The translations under genes and the position numbers were made by a program. From the NCBI RefSeq assembly GCF_036057275.1, contig NZ_CP107945.1, forward strand, positions 3,596,001 to 3,660,000: 64,000 nt of DNA, read 5' to 3'. This stretch comes from Streptomyces sp. NBC_00390 (lineage in GTDB: Bacteria; Actinomycetota; Actinomycetes; Streptomycetales; Streptomycetaceae). The notes under the pieces were generated by a model. The model was not told the DNA's origin, did no database searches, and was given only the letters and a program-made list of their open reading frames with translations. Positions 24,555 to 34,196 of the stretch are shown here, in pieces; the first letter of the stretch is position 1; every line of letters begins with the position of its first letter.

Positions 24555-25185
24555 GGCCGCCCAGACCCGTCCAGGCGAAGTTCATCATCATGCCCGCGGC
24601 CTCCTTGGCCGAGACCCCGCCGGTCTCGTTCGCCCACCCGGCGAGCGACTCGGCGGCGCCCACCAGCGCCTGGGCGAGGCCGGCCATGTCGCGGTCGGCC
24701 AAATCGGCTCCCCGGCGCGAGGCCCGGGGCACGCCCTGGCGGGCGGCGGCACCGATGAGACCGGTCACGAAGTCGGCGATCTCCTCCCGCATCCTGGTGA
24801 CCTCGGCGGCGAACGGCTCGCCGTGGGTACGGGCCTGGCGGTGCAGCACGGACCAGCCGTCCGGATTCTCGGCGGTGTGCCGGAAGAACGCCTCCAGCCC
24901 CGCCCACATCTGCTCGTCGGCCGGCAGCTCCGGCTGGATGGCCGCCTGCACGGCCTCCGTGAGCGCCTTCGCCTCGCGCCGGATGCAGGCGGTGAAGAGC
25001 TCTTCCTTGGAGTTCAGGTACAGATAGACCAGCGGCTTGGACACCCCGGCCAGCTCGGCGATCTCGTCCATCGACGCCGCCCGGTAGCCCCGTTGCCCGA
25101 AGGTCTGCACTGCGGCGTCCATCATCTGCTGCTCACGCACGGCGCGCGGCATGCGCTTGGCCTTCGCGCCCTTCACAGCATCCAT
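24523..25185 (-). CDS. TetR/AcrR family transcriptional regulator
   Basis: 220 residues. The DNA-binding domain covers about 15-65 (QQMMDAAVQTFGQRGYRAAS, then AELAGVSKPLVYLYLNSKEELF). The C-terminal ligand domain is all helical with no clear effector hint. ATG 25185 is chosen because GGGAGGATCTGAC directly precedes it. No divergent target gene adjoins it: the neighbours are convergent or in tandem. It is probably autoregulated and acts elsewhere. Confidence 0.92.
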   Translation of the reverse strand: MDAVKGAKAKRMPRAVREQQMMDAAVQTFGQRGYRAASMDEIAELAGVSKPLVYLYLNSKEELFTACIRREAKALTEAVQAAIQPELPADEQMWAGLEAFFRHTAENPDGWSVLHRQARTHGEPFAAEVTRMREEIADFVTGLIGAAARQGVPRASRRGADLADRDMAGLAQALVGAAESLAGWANETGGVSAKEAAGMMMNFAWTGLGGLMRGERWSHR

Positions 25186-25391
25186 GTCAGAGATCCTCCC
25201 CCACACCCTTACTCGGCGGTAAGCCTACGGTCCCCCTTCACGGCGACCGTAGCGCGGTGCGGTGAGCGGCCGCAGCGAGCACCGCCTCGGTGCACAGGGG
25301 GCGGCGGCAGGCGCCGGCGCCGCCCACGACCTGGCAGAGCCTCGGGAACCTGGCCCTGCGCAGCGGGCGCCCCGGGACCGCCGAACACGAA

Positions 25392-25430
25392 GACGCGTGC
25401 TGCACCCGCGGAACGGGCACAGCACGCGTC
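25392..25430 (-). terminator. Terminator-like inverted repeat after the collagen-like gene
   Basis: GACGCGTGCTG (25392-25402) and its exact complement (25420-25430) form an 11-bp stem with a 17-base loop, just downstream of the collagen-like gene stop when read leftward. Confidence 0.6.
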
Positions 25431-25448
25431 GTCACGATCCCGACCGGG

Positions 25449-26807
<1,359 letters not shown>

Positions 26808-27057
26808 ACACTGCTCCTTCTTGAACCAGTTCGAGTGACTCTCCGGAAGCGAGTTCGAGCTTCCCTCGGCATCATCGGTTCGCAGACGCAACGGCTTGAG
26901 AAACTTGCGGAGTTATCAACGCAATGGACTATGAGGCAAACACCAATGGGTGCGTACACGGCAGCGAACGTGAAAAGGCCGTCGGCGTGCCGTCCCCGGG
27001 CCGGTAGGTCCGCTGCATAGGGTCACCGCCGGACCGACCCGCCGGATTGGTGATGCC

Positions 27058-28164
27058 GTGAAACCGTCTGTGTGCCTGTGCATGATCGTCAAGAACGAAT
27101 CGAAAGTCATCGAGCGATGCCTCGCGTCCGCACTACCCCTGGTGGACACCTGGGTGATCTCCGACACCGGCTCGACCGACGGAACCCAGGAGCTGATCCG
27201 CAACGCGCTCAAGGGCATCCCGGGCGAGCTGCACGAGGAGCCGTGGGTCAACTTCGGCCACAACCGGAGCCTGAATCTCCGCCACGCCCGCGGCAAGGCC
27301 GACTACCTGCTGCTCCTCGACGCCGACCTGGTGCTCCGCCAGGACGCCCCACTGCCCCGCCTCAGGGCTGACGCGTACATGCTGCGCCACGAGGGTGCGA
27401 CCGAGTACCGCATCCGGCGCCTGGTCCGCGGATCGCTCCCCTGGCGATACGAGGGCGTCACGCACGAGTACCTCACGGCCGACCGGCGCGAGACCCAGGA
27501 GAACCTCGACGCGCTCGTCATCGAGGACCACCATGACGGCGGCTCCCGCCACGACAAGTTCGAACGCGACCAGCGCCTGCTGAGCGCCGAGCTCGAACGC
27601 GACCCGTCCAACACCCGCACGGTGTTCTACCTCGCCCAGACCCTGCGCGACATGGGCAGCACCGCGGAGGCGATCGACCTCTACGAACGCCGGGCGGGCA
27701 TGGGCGGCTGGGCCGAGGAGGTCTACTACTCGCTCCTCCAGGTCGGCATCCTCCAGGCCGAGTCCGACGACTGGCCCGCCGCCATGGACTCTTTGTCCCG
27801 CGCCTGGGAATTCCGCCCGGACCGCCTCGAAGCCTGCTACGAACTCGCGTCCCGCCTGCGCCGCATGGGCCGCCATCGCTCCGCGCACGCCTTCGCCGCC
27901 GCGGGCCTGCACCGCCGGCAGCCGGACGACCTGCTGTTCATCCAGCCCTGGGTGTACCGCTGGGGCATGCTGTTCGAGTTCTCGATCACGGCGTACTGGG
28001 TGGGCGAGTACGAGACCTCACTTCAGGCCTGCGACCGCCTGCTGGCGATGCCCGACCTGCCGGAGGAGTACCGGAAGCAGACGCGGATCAACCGTGGATA
28101 CGCGGTGCAGCGGCTGGGGCCTGCCGCCCCGAGGACCGAAACGGTCGTGGGTCTCCCCCGCTGA
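27058..28164 (+). CDS. Family 2 glycosyltransferase with C-terminal TPR-like repeats
   Basis: 368 residues. The GT-A domain at the N-terminus has CLCMIVKNES (11-15 VKNES), ISDTGSTDGTQ (36-42) and DAD at 88-90 as the metal-binding motif. From about 180 the protein is helical with TPR-like repeats (FYLAQTLRDMGSTAEAIDLYE, then WPAAMDSLSRAWEFRPDRLE). Cytoplasmic proteins of this plan often glycosylate peptides or proteins. It is divergent from the collagen-like gene, whose Thr-rich triplets are a plausible substrate, though this is inference. GTG 27058 has a weak ribosome binding site. Confidence 0.85.
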   Translation: MKPSVCLCMIVKNESKVIERCLASALPLVDTWVISDTGSTDGTQELIRNALKGIPGELHEEPWVNFGHNRSLNLRHARGKADYLLLLDADLVLRQDAPLPRLRADAYMLRHEGATEYRIRRLVRGSLPWRYEGVTHEYLTADRRETQENLDALVIEDHHDGGSRHDKFERDQRLLSAELERDPSNTRTVFYLAQTLRDMGSTAEAIDLYERRAGMGGWAEEVYYSLLQVGILQAESDDWPAAMDSLSRAWEFRPDRLEACYELASRLRRMGRHRSAHAFAAAGLHRRQPDDLLFIQPWVYRWGMLFEFSITAYWVGEYETSLQACDRLLAMPDLPEEYRKQTRINRGYAVQRLGPAAPRTETVVGLPR

Positions 28165-28180
28165 CGGGAGAGACCCACGA
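28145..28180. terminator. Bidirectional terminator overlapping the glycosyltransferase stop
   Basis: Arms 28145-28160 and 28165-28180 pair over 15 of 16 positions (11 bp, one mismatch, 4 bp), with the four-base loop CTGA containing part of the glycosyltransferase stop codon. It separates two convergent genes and can serve both. Confidence 0.8.
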
Positions 28181-28207
28181 CCGGCCGGCCTGCGCCGTCA
28201 CTCCGCC

Positions 28208-29578
28208 CTATGCGGCGACCGCTACGGCCGGCTTCGCGTCGGCCACCGCCTCGTACGCATCCGCGCCGTCGATCGGCGAGGAGGTGGCGGCGTTGTACGC
28301 ATCACGGTCGAGGATCTCCTCGCGGGCCGCGACGAGCACGGGCACCAGAGCCTGGCCGGCCACGTTCGTCGCGGTCCGGATCATGTCCAGGACGGGGTCG
28401 ATCGCCATCAGCAGACCGACGCCCTCCAGCGGCAGGCCCAGGGTGGAGAGGGTCAGCGTCAGCATGACCGTCGCACCGGTCAGGCCCGCGGTGGCGGCGG
28501 AGCCGACGACCGAGACAAAGGCGATCAGCAGGTAGTCCTGGACGCCCAGCTGCACATCGAAGATCTGCGCGATGAAGATCGCGGCGAGCGCCGGGTAGAT
28601 CGCGGCACAGCCGTCCATCTTGGTGGTGGCCCCGAACGGCACGGCGAAGCTCGTGTAGTTCTTCGGAACGCCGAGGCGCTCGGTGACCTTGACCGTGACC
28701 GGCATCGTGCCGACCGACGAGCGGGAGACGAAGGCCAGCTGGATGGCGGGCCAGGCCCCCTTGAAGAACTGCAGCGGGTTGACCTTGGCGACGGTCGCGA
28801 GCAGCAGCGGGTAGACGCCGAACAGCACCAGGGCGCAGCCGATGTAGACGTCGGCGGTGAAGGTCGCGTACTTGCCGATCAGGTTCCAGCCGTAGTCCGC
28901 GATGGCGAAGCCGATGAGGCCGACGGTGCCCAGCGGCGCCAGGCGGATGACCCACCACAGGGCCCTCTGCAGCAGTTCCAGGACGGACTCGCTCAGGGCG
29001 AGGATCGGCTTGGCCCGGTCGCCGAGCCCCAGGGCGGCGATACCGGCGACGACGGCCATGAAGACGATCTGAAGGACGTTCAGCTCGGTGAAGGGCGTGA
29101 TGACGTCCGTCGGGACGATGCCGGTGAGGAAGTCGATCCAGGAGCCGGAGCCCTCCGGCAGCTTGCCGTCCTTCGGCGTGAGGCCGGTGCCCGCGCCGGG
29201 GTCGGTGACCAGGCCGATGACCAGGCCGATGGCGACCGCGATCAGCGATGTGATCATGAACCAGAGGAGGGTGCGGCCGGCCAGCCTCGCTGCGTTGTTG
29301 ACCTTACGCAGATTGGTGATCGACACCAGGATCGCGAAGAAGACGAGTGGCGCGACGGCCAGCTTCAGCAGCTGGACGAAGATCGAGCCGACCTGGTCGA
29401 GGGTGTCCTTCAGCCAGGCGATGTCCTGGCCGCGGGCGAGCCAGCCGAGCAGGACGCCGAGCGCCAGACCGGCGACGATCTGGGCCCAGAAGGGGATCCT
29501 CGGTATGGGGAACCTCGGTATGCGGGAGCCGGAGCCGGACGGCTTTCCGGCAGGGGCGGACGCGGTGTTCGCGGACAC
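28208..29578 (-). CDS. Dicarboxylate/amino acid:cation symporter (DAACS family)
   Basis: 456 residues with about eight membrane helices and two re-entrant loops. Family motifs are AFVSRSSVGTMPVTV (serine-rich HP1 tip), FAVPFGATTKMDGCAA (the TM7 NMDGT-like motif, here KMDGC) and the second hairpin region GATVML with the following DMIRTATNVAG. It imports C4-dicarboxylates or glutamate with Na+ or H+. GTG 29578 is chosen because GGAG lies eight bases upstream. An inverted repeat lies 240 bases upstream at 29817-29833. DctA and GltP types cannot be told apart by eye. Confidence 0.92.
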   Translation of the reverse strand: MSANTASAPAGKPSGSGSRIPRFPIPRIPFWAQIVAGLALGVLLGWLARGQDIAWLKDTLDQVGSIFVQLLKLAVAPLVFFAILVSITNLRKVNNAARLAGRTLLWFMITSLIAVAIGLVIGLVTDPGAGTGLTPKDGKLPEGSGSWIDFLTGIVPTDVITPFTELNVLQIVFMAVVAGIAALGLGDRAKPILALSESVLELLQRALWWVIRLAPLGTVGLIGFAIADYGWNLIGKYATFTADVYIGCALVLFGVYPLLLATVAKVNPLQFFKGAWPAIQLAFVSRSSVGTMPVTVKVTERLGVPKNYTSFAVPFGATTKMDGCAAIYPALAAIFIAQIFDVQLGVQDYLLIAFVSVVGSAATAGLTGATVMLTLTLSTLGLPLEGVGLLMAIDPVLDMIRTATNVAGQALVPVLVAAREEILDRDAYNAATSSPIDGADAYEAVADAKPAVAVAA

Positions 29579-29816
29579 GGACGCACTCCAGAAGGGCGTG
29601 AAAGGGCACTGAAGGGGGATGGGGGTGCGGCGTCCGGTGCGCGAGACCGCGTGGCGCCGCTGTGTGATGCCGGGTCGAACCCAGGGACAAGCCCTAGCGG
29701 CAACAGACCGCGGACATACAGCGGCACAGATCGACATGCAGGCGCGCCACGAGCGGGATGCTCGCGGCGTCGTCAGGGCGCGCTGCTGTCTTCACGCCGA
29801 CACGTTAACACTTGAA

Positions 29817-29833
29817 CTTTGAGAACCTCAAAG
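29817..29833. repeat. CTTTGAG-AAC-CTCAAAG inverted repeat
   Basis: A perfect 7-bp inverted repeat with a 3-base spacer in the AT-richer stretch between the symporter and the DUF4229 gene. It could be an operator for the symporter or a small terminator for the DUF4229 gene, both of which read leftward. Confidence 0.5.
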
Positions 29834-29869
29834 CCACCCTTTGGGGCTGTCGGCCCCGGCCCGTCCCCC

Positions 29870-30166
29870 TTACTGGGAGGCGGCGTCCTCCTGGGTGCGG
29901 TTGGCCTCCAGCCGGGCCTTGGCCTTGTCGACCTTGGTCACGATCTGCTCGGACATGGCGTCACGCTGCTTGCGCAGCAGCACGAAGCTGAGCGGCGCGG
30001 ACAGGACGAGGGCGAGCAGGAGGACCCAGACGAAGTTCGACTCGCCGAGCCCCTTGGGCAGGATGCCGTACTGCACCAGGCCGGCCACGACGACGAAGCA
30101 GCCGACGAAGATCGCGAGCCGCATGGCGGTGTACTTGAGTGCGGCGCTCGTCTTTCCAGCGGACAC
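29870..30166 (-). CDS. DUF4229 family small membrane protein
   Basis: 98 residues. The start is GTG 30166 with AGAAGG about nine bases upstream. Two membrane helices (about 15-35 and 45-65, around IFVGCFVVVAGLVQYGI and FVWVLLLALVLSAPL) are followed by a charged cytoplasmic tail ending in Gln/Asp/Ala residues. The pattern fits the DUF4229 family conserved across actinomycetes and usually found near the menaquinone gene mqnE/ubi cluster. The function is unknown. Confidence 0.8.
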   Translation of the reverse strand: MSAGKTSAALKYTAMRLAIFVGCFVVVAGLVQYGILPKGLGESNFVWVLLLALVLSAPLSFVLLRKQRDAMSEQIVTKVDKAKARLEANRTQEDAASQ

Positions 30167-30241
30167 GGCGGGCCTTCTCTCTGCAAACGACAGACGTGCC
30201 CGTCCAGTGAAGCATGCCGCCAATGGATCAACTCAGGTGGA

Positions 30242-30766
30242 TCAGTTCAGGGGCAGCAGCATCATGATGTCGTCCCGGTCGTCGCCCTCGGCGACGCGGA
30301 TCGCGCCGGGCACCCGCCCGACCTCCTTGTAGCCGCAGGAGGCGTAGAACCGGTCGGTGCCGGTACCGCCGCGACAGGTGAGCCGTATCGCTTCGATGCC
30401 GTCGAGACCGCGCGCCGCGTCGGCCGCCGCGGCCATCAGATCGCGCCCGTACCCCTTGCCCTGGTGCCGCGGGTGGACCATCACCGTGTAGAGCCAGACC
30501 CAGTGGGTCATCAGCCGGTGCGCGTTGAGCGCGAGGAACGCGGTGGCGGCCACCTCGCCGTGCTCGTCGTAACCGACGAGCAGCCGCATGCGGCCCTCGG
30601 CCATGGCCGTCAGATGCTGCCGCCACTGAGGCCTGATGTCGTCCGCGGTGACCGGCGGCACGAAGCCGACGGCGCCGCCCGCGTTGGAGACATCGGTCCA
30701 CAGGGCGAGGACGCCGCGGCCGAGCGCGGGCCCGCCGCGGGGGTCCAGTTCGAAGGTGAGGGCCAT
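30242..30766 (-). CDS. GNAT family N-acetyltransferase
   Basis: 174 residues. The acetyl-CoA motif is VMVHPRHQGKGYGRDLM, followed by GIEAIRLTCRGGTGTDRFYASCGYKEVGR. The start at ATG 30766 is a choice; an in-frame ATG at 30799 would add 11 residues, and neither has a good ribosome binding site. The substrate is unknown. It lies between DUF4229 and mqnE on the same strand. Confidence 0.87.
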   Translation of the reverse strand: MALTFELDPRGGPALGRGVLALWTDVSNAGGAVGFVPPVTADDIRPQWRQHLTAMAEGRMRLLVGYDEHGEVAATAFLALNAHRLMTHWVWLYTVMVHPRHQGKGYGRDLMAAAADAARGLDGIEAIRLTCRGGTGTDRFYASCGYKEVGRVPGAIRVAEGDDRDDIMMLLPLN

Positions 30767-30843
30767 GGCGCCGATCGTAGGAAACGGAAACCCCGGCATG
30801 CACCGGGGTTCCGCCGGTCGAGACGGCGCATCGCCGCGCCGCC

Positions 30844-32022
30844 TCAGATACGCATGGGCTGCGGCGACTCGCGCCGGTCGGCGTCGGGGCCGGGGTACTC
30901 GCGGATGATCTCGTACCGGGTGTTGCGCTCCACCGGGCGGAAGCCGGCGTCGCGGATCAGGTCGAGCAGATCGTCGCGGGTGAGCTTGTTCGGCGTGCCG
31001 TAGTTGTCCGCGTCGTGCGTGATCTTGTACTCCACGACCGACCCGTCCATGTCGTCCGCGCCGTGCTGCAGCGCCAGCTGTGCGGTCTGGACGCCGTGCA
31101 TCACCCAGAAGACCTTGACGTGCTGGACGTTGTCGAACAGCAGCCGCGAGACGGCGAAGGTCTTGAGCGCCTCGGCCCCGGTCGCCATGCTGGTGCGCGC
31201 CTGGAGCCGGTTGCGGACCTTGCCGTCCTGCATGTCGACGAAGTCGTGCTGGTAGCGCAGCGGGATGAAGACCTGGAAGCCGCCGGTCTCGTCCTGCAGT
31301 TCACGCAGCCGCAGTACGTGGTCGACGCGGTGGCGGGGCTCCTCGATGTGCCCGTAGAGCATCGTGCACGGGGTCTTGAGGCCCTTCTCGTGCGCGAGGC
31401 GGTGGATGCGCGACCAGTCCTCCCAGTGGGTGCGGTGGTCGACGATGTGCTGCCGCACCTCCCAGTCGAAGATCTCCGCGCCGCCGCCGGTCAGCGACTC
31501 GAGACCGGCCTCGATCAGCTCGTCGAGGATCTCGGAGGCCGAGAGCCCGGAGATGGTCTCGAAGTGGTGGATCTCGGTGGCGGTGAAGGCCTTCAGAGAG
31601 ACGTTCGGGAGGGCCTTCTTGAGCTCGGACAGCGAGCGCGGGTAATAGCGCCAGGGCAGGTTGGGGTGGAGCCCGTTGACGATGTGCAGCTCGGTGAGGT
31701 TCTCGTTCTCCATCGTCTTGGCGAGGCGGACGGCCTCCTCGATACGCATCGTGTACGCGTCCTTCTCGCCCGGCTTGCGCTGGAAGGAGCAGTACGCGCA
31801 CGAAGCGGTGCACACGTTCGTCATGTTGAGGTGACGGTTGACGTTGAAGTGCACGACGTCGCCGTTCTTACGGGTGCGCACCTCGTGGGCGAGACCTCCC
31901 AGCCACGCCAGGTCGTCCGACTCGTAGAGGGCGATGCCGTCCTCGCGGGTCAGCCGCTCACCGGCCCGGACCTTCTCCTCCAGCTCGCGCTTGAGGCCCA
32001 CATCCTGGACAGATGCAGTCAT
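30844..32022 (-). CDS. mqnE: Aminofutalosine synthase (radical SAM)
   Basis: 392 residues. The cluster motif is C71-TAS-C75-AY-C78 in TNVCTASCAYCSFQRK. Other MqnE features are ELHIVNGLHPNLPW, GGGAEIFDWEVR and CTMLYGHIEEP. It joins 3-enolpyruvoylbenzoate (made by MqnA) to a SAM-derived nucleoside to give aminofutalosine. ATG 32022 has GGGAGG seven bases upstream. The gene is followed leftward by a GNAT and DUF4229, and preceded by the Lrp-type regulator, which may be its regulator. Confidence 0.95.
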   Translation of the reverse strand: MTASVQDVGLKRELEEKVRAGERLTREDGIALYESDDLAWLGGLAHEVRTRKNGDVVHFNVNRHLNMTNVCTASCAYCSFQRKPGEKDAYTMRIEEAVRLAKTMENENLTELHIVNGLHPNLPWRYYPRSLSELKKALPNVSLKAFTATEIHHFETISGLSASEILDELIEAGLESLTGGGAEIFDWEVRQHIVDHRTHWEDWSRIHRLAHEKGLKTPCTMLYGHIEEPRHRVDHVLRLRELQDETGGFQVFIPLRYQHDFVDMQDGKVRNRLQARTSMATGAEALKTFAVSRLLFDNVQHVKVFWVMHGVQTAQLALQHGADDMDGSVVEYKITHDADNYGTPNKLTRDDLLDLIRDAGFRPVERNTRYEIIREYPGPDADRRESPQPMRI

Positions 32023-32068
32023 CGGCCGCCTCCCATGTGTCTCGTAACAGGCTCCGCCCACCGTATCC

Positions 32069-32524
32069 CTAGCTCTCCTCAGGCAGTTCGCCGACCCGGT
32101 TCTCCCACTTGGTGGAGAGCACGATCGTCGTCCGCGTACGGGACACCCCGCGGGTCCCCGAGAGCCGGCGGATCGTCTTCTCGAGCCCGTCGACGTCGTT
32201 CGCCCGAACCTTGAGCATGTACGAGTCGTCGCCCGCGATGAACCAGCAGTCCTCGATCTCGGCGAGGTCGCGCAGCCGTCGCGCCACGTCCTCGTGGTCG
32301 GCGGCGTCGGAGAGCGAGATACCGATCAGGGCCGTGACGCCGAGGCCCAGCGACGCGGCGTCGACGGTGGCGCGGTAGCCGGTGATGACGCCTGCGGCCT
32401 CGAGGCGGTTGATGCGGTCGGTGACGGAGGGGCCGGAGAGCCCGACGAGCCGGCCGAGTTCGGCGTAGGAAGCCCTGCCGTTCTCACGCAGGGCCTGGAT
32501 GAGCTGCCTATCCACGGCGTCCAT
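32069..32524 (-). CDS. Lrp/AsnC family transcriptional regulator
   Basis: 151 residues. An N-terminal HTH (DRQLIQALRENGRASYAELG, then LSGPSVTDRINRLEAAGVI) and a C-terminal RAM/AsnC ligand domain (about 65-145) with WFIAGDDSYMLKVRANDVDG. Proteins of this family sense amino acids and form octamers. ATG 32524 has GGAAGG nine bases upstream. It lies immediately upstream of mqnE, and is divergent from a 44-residue ORF. The target is unknown. Confidence 0.93.
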   Translation of the reverse strand: MDAVDRQLIQALRENGRASYAELGRLVGLSGPSVTDRINRLEAAGVITGYRATVDAASLGLGVTALIGISLSDAADHEDVARRLRDLAEIEDCWFIAGDDSYMLKVRANDVDGLEKTIRRLSGTRGVSRTRTTIVLSTKWENRVGELPEES

Positions 32525-32658
32525 ATGCCTGAGCCTTCCATTATTCAGCGATACCGCAAGTTTACGTGTAGAATCTAAGGCATGCAGGGTCGACACCCTG
32601 CGAATCATTCAAACGATCAGACGATCCATACAGATCAATACAGGAGATGACACTCATC

Positions 32659-32793
32659 GTGTACACGATCGAGATGGCCTACGCCCACATGCGACAGCTG
32701 CAGGAGCTGGCCAACCGCTCGCGTGCTCACCACCCGGAAGCCGCCCGCCGGGTCGACAGGACGCGCCGGCCGCGTCTCGCCAAGAAGCGCTAA
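32659..32793 (+). CDS. Small basic protein of 44 residues
   Basis: A short open frame from GTG 32659, with AGGAG 12 bases upstream; an in-frame ATG at 32647 would add four residues but abuts that site. The product starts YTIEMAYAHMRQLQELANRS, a likely amphipathic helix, and ends in a strongly basic tail (RRVDRTRRPRLAKKR). Third codon positions are GC-rich throughout. It diverges from the Lrp gene and meets the convergent ubiX end with a four-base overlap. I do not know the family. A short RNA- or DNA-binding protein is a guess. Confidence 0.55.
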   Translation: MYTIEMAYAHMRQLQELANRSRAHHPEAARRVDRTRRPRLAKKR

Positions 32794-33491
32794 TCGCCTC
32801 CGGAACCTCCCCCTCGCTCCGCCGGGAGGTTCCCCCGCAGCTCTCCTTCCCAACGGCGGTACAGCCGGTGCGGGACCCCTGCCGCATCGAGCACCCGCCC
32901 CGCGACGAAGTCCACCAGGTCCTGGATGTGTGTCGCCCCCGCGTAGAACGCCGGCGAGGCGGGCAGCACCACGGCGCCCGCCTCGTCCAGTGTCACCAGA
33001 TGCTTCAGCGTCTGCCCGTTCAGCGGGGTCTCCCGCACGGCGACGACCAGCTTCCGCCGCTCCTTGAGGGTCACTCCGGCGGCCCGCTGCAACAGATCCT
33101 TGGAGAGCCCCAGCGCCACACCCGCCACACAGGCGGTGGACGCGGGCACGATCAGCATCCCCTTGACGGGGTACGACCCCGATGACGGCCCGGCGGCGAG
33201 ATCCCCCGCGGCCCAGTGCCGTACGCCGTCGACATCAACGGCGAACGTGTCGGGCTTCCCGTCGGCGCCCCGCGCCAGCCAGTTCCGCAGGTCGTCGCGC
33301 CAGTGGGCGTCACGGAACGCGATGCCGGTCTCGTCCAGGAGAGTGAGCCGGGAGGCCCGGCTGACGACAAGGTCCACGCTCTCACCGGCGGCGATCAGCC
33401 CGCGCAGCACGGCGGCGGCGTACGGGGTGCCGGAAGCACCGGAGACTCCCACGACCCACGGCCGGCGACTGTTCTCTTCCTGCGGCTCCAC
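32790..33491 (-). CDS. ubiX: UbiX-type flavin prenyltransferase (MqnM-like)
   Basis: 233 residues. The flavodoxin-like UbiX signature is VVGVSGASGTPYAAAVLRGL, with SRASRLTLLDE, GMLIVPASTACVAGVALG, and the DETPLN-like segment ERRKLVVAVRETPLN. It makes prenylated FMN, the cofactor UbiD-type decarboxylases need; the partner MqnL lies 1.6 kb away on the same strand. GTG 33491 starts the protein. The C-terminus carries a short Gly-rich tail not needed for the family. Confidence 0.93.
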   Translation of the reverse strand: MEPQEENSRRPWVVGVSGASGTPYAAAVLRGLIAAGESVDLVVSRASRLTLLDETGIAFRDAHWRDDLRNWLARGADGKPDTFAVDVDGVRHWAAGDLAAGPSSGSYPVKGMLIVPASTACVAGVALGLSKDLLQRAAGVTLKERRKLVVAVRETPLNGQTLKHLVTLDEAGAVVLPASPAFYAGATHIQDLVDFVAGRVLDAAGVPHRLYRRWEGELRGNLPAERGGGSGGD

Positions 33492-33585
33492 ACGGTGAGC
33501 CTATCCGGCCTCCGATGGCCGGAACCGAGTAAGGTGCCCCGGACGTTGAGGGGGAGGGAAAGCGCATCACCTCAGGGGGACCGTC

Positions 33586-34182
33586 ATGGCAGACACGCAG
33601 CTCGAACGGAGCGGGACCGAGCGGGCCAAGACGGCCGGCATGGTGATGGTGGCCTGGGTGGCGCTGCTCTGGGCGTTGGAGGCCATCGACATCGCGACCG
33701 GCCATGCCCTCGATCCGTACGGGGTCACTCCTCGCGACCTGAGCGAGCTGCGGGACATCGTGCCTTCCGCCTTCCTCCACGACGGTTTCGGCCATGTCGC
33801 CGCCAACACGGTCCCGTTGCTCGTACTCGGCTTCCTCGCGGCGCTGCGCGGCATACGCCGCTTCGCCGGTGTTGTCGCCATGATCATCCTGGCCGCCGGT
33901 CTGGGAGTCTGGCTGACCTCCCCCGGCGACACCGTCTCACTGGGCGCGTCGGGCGTCGTCTTCGGCCTCTTCGGCTATGTGGTGGTCCGCGGCTTCGTGG
34001 ACCGCGACGCCGTGGACGTGGTGGTCGGCCTGGTGATCGCGGCGCTCTACGGCTCGATCCTGTGGGGCGTGCTGCCCACCGACGCGGGCATCAGCTGGCA
34101 GGCCCACCTCTTCGGCCTGCTGGGTGGAGTAGGGGCGGCATTCGCCTTCCGGCGGCGCACCTGCCCCTCGCCGGCGGGCTGA
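33586..34182 (+). CDS. Rhomboid family intramembrane serine protease
   Basis: 198 residues, six predicted helices. The conserved features are His70-X3-Asn74 (HVAAN), the nucleophile Ser122 in SLGASGVVFGL and His174 in WQAHLFGLLGG. Rhomboids cut helices inside the membrane. It lies on the plus strand between ubiX and mqnP, breaking what would otherwise be a leftward run of quinone genes. ATG 33586 follows a G-rich sequence with weak ribosome binding site. No substrate is known. Confidence 0.9.
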   Translation: MADTQLERSGTERAKTAGMVMVAWVALLWALEAIDIATGHALDPYGVTPRDLSELRDIVPSAFLHDGFGHVAANTVPLLVLGFLAALRGIRRFAGVVAMIILAAGLGVWLTSPGDTVSLGASGVVFGLFGYVVVRGFVDRDAVDVVVGLVIAALYGSILWGVLPTDAGISWQAHLFGLLGGVGAAFAFRRRTCPSPAG

Positions 34183-34196
34183 CACCGGGACAGGAC

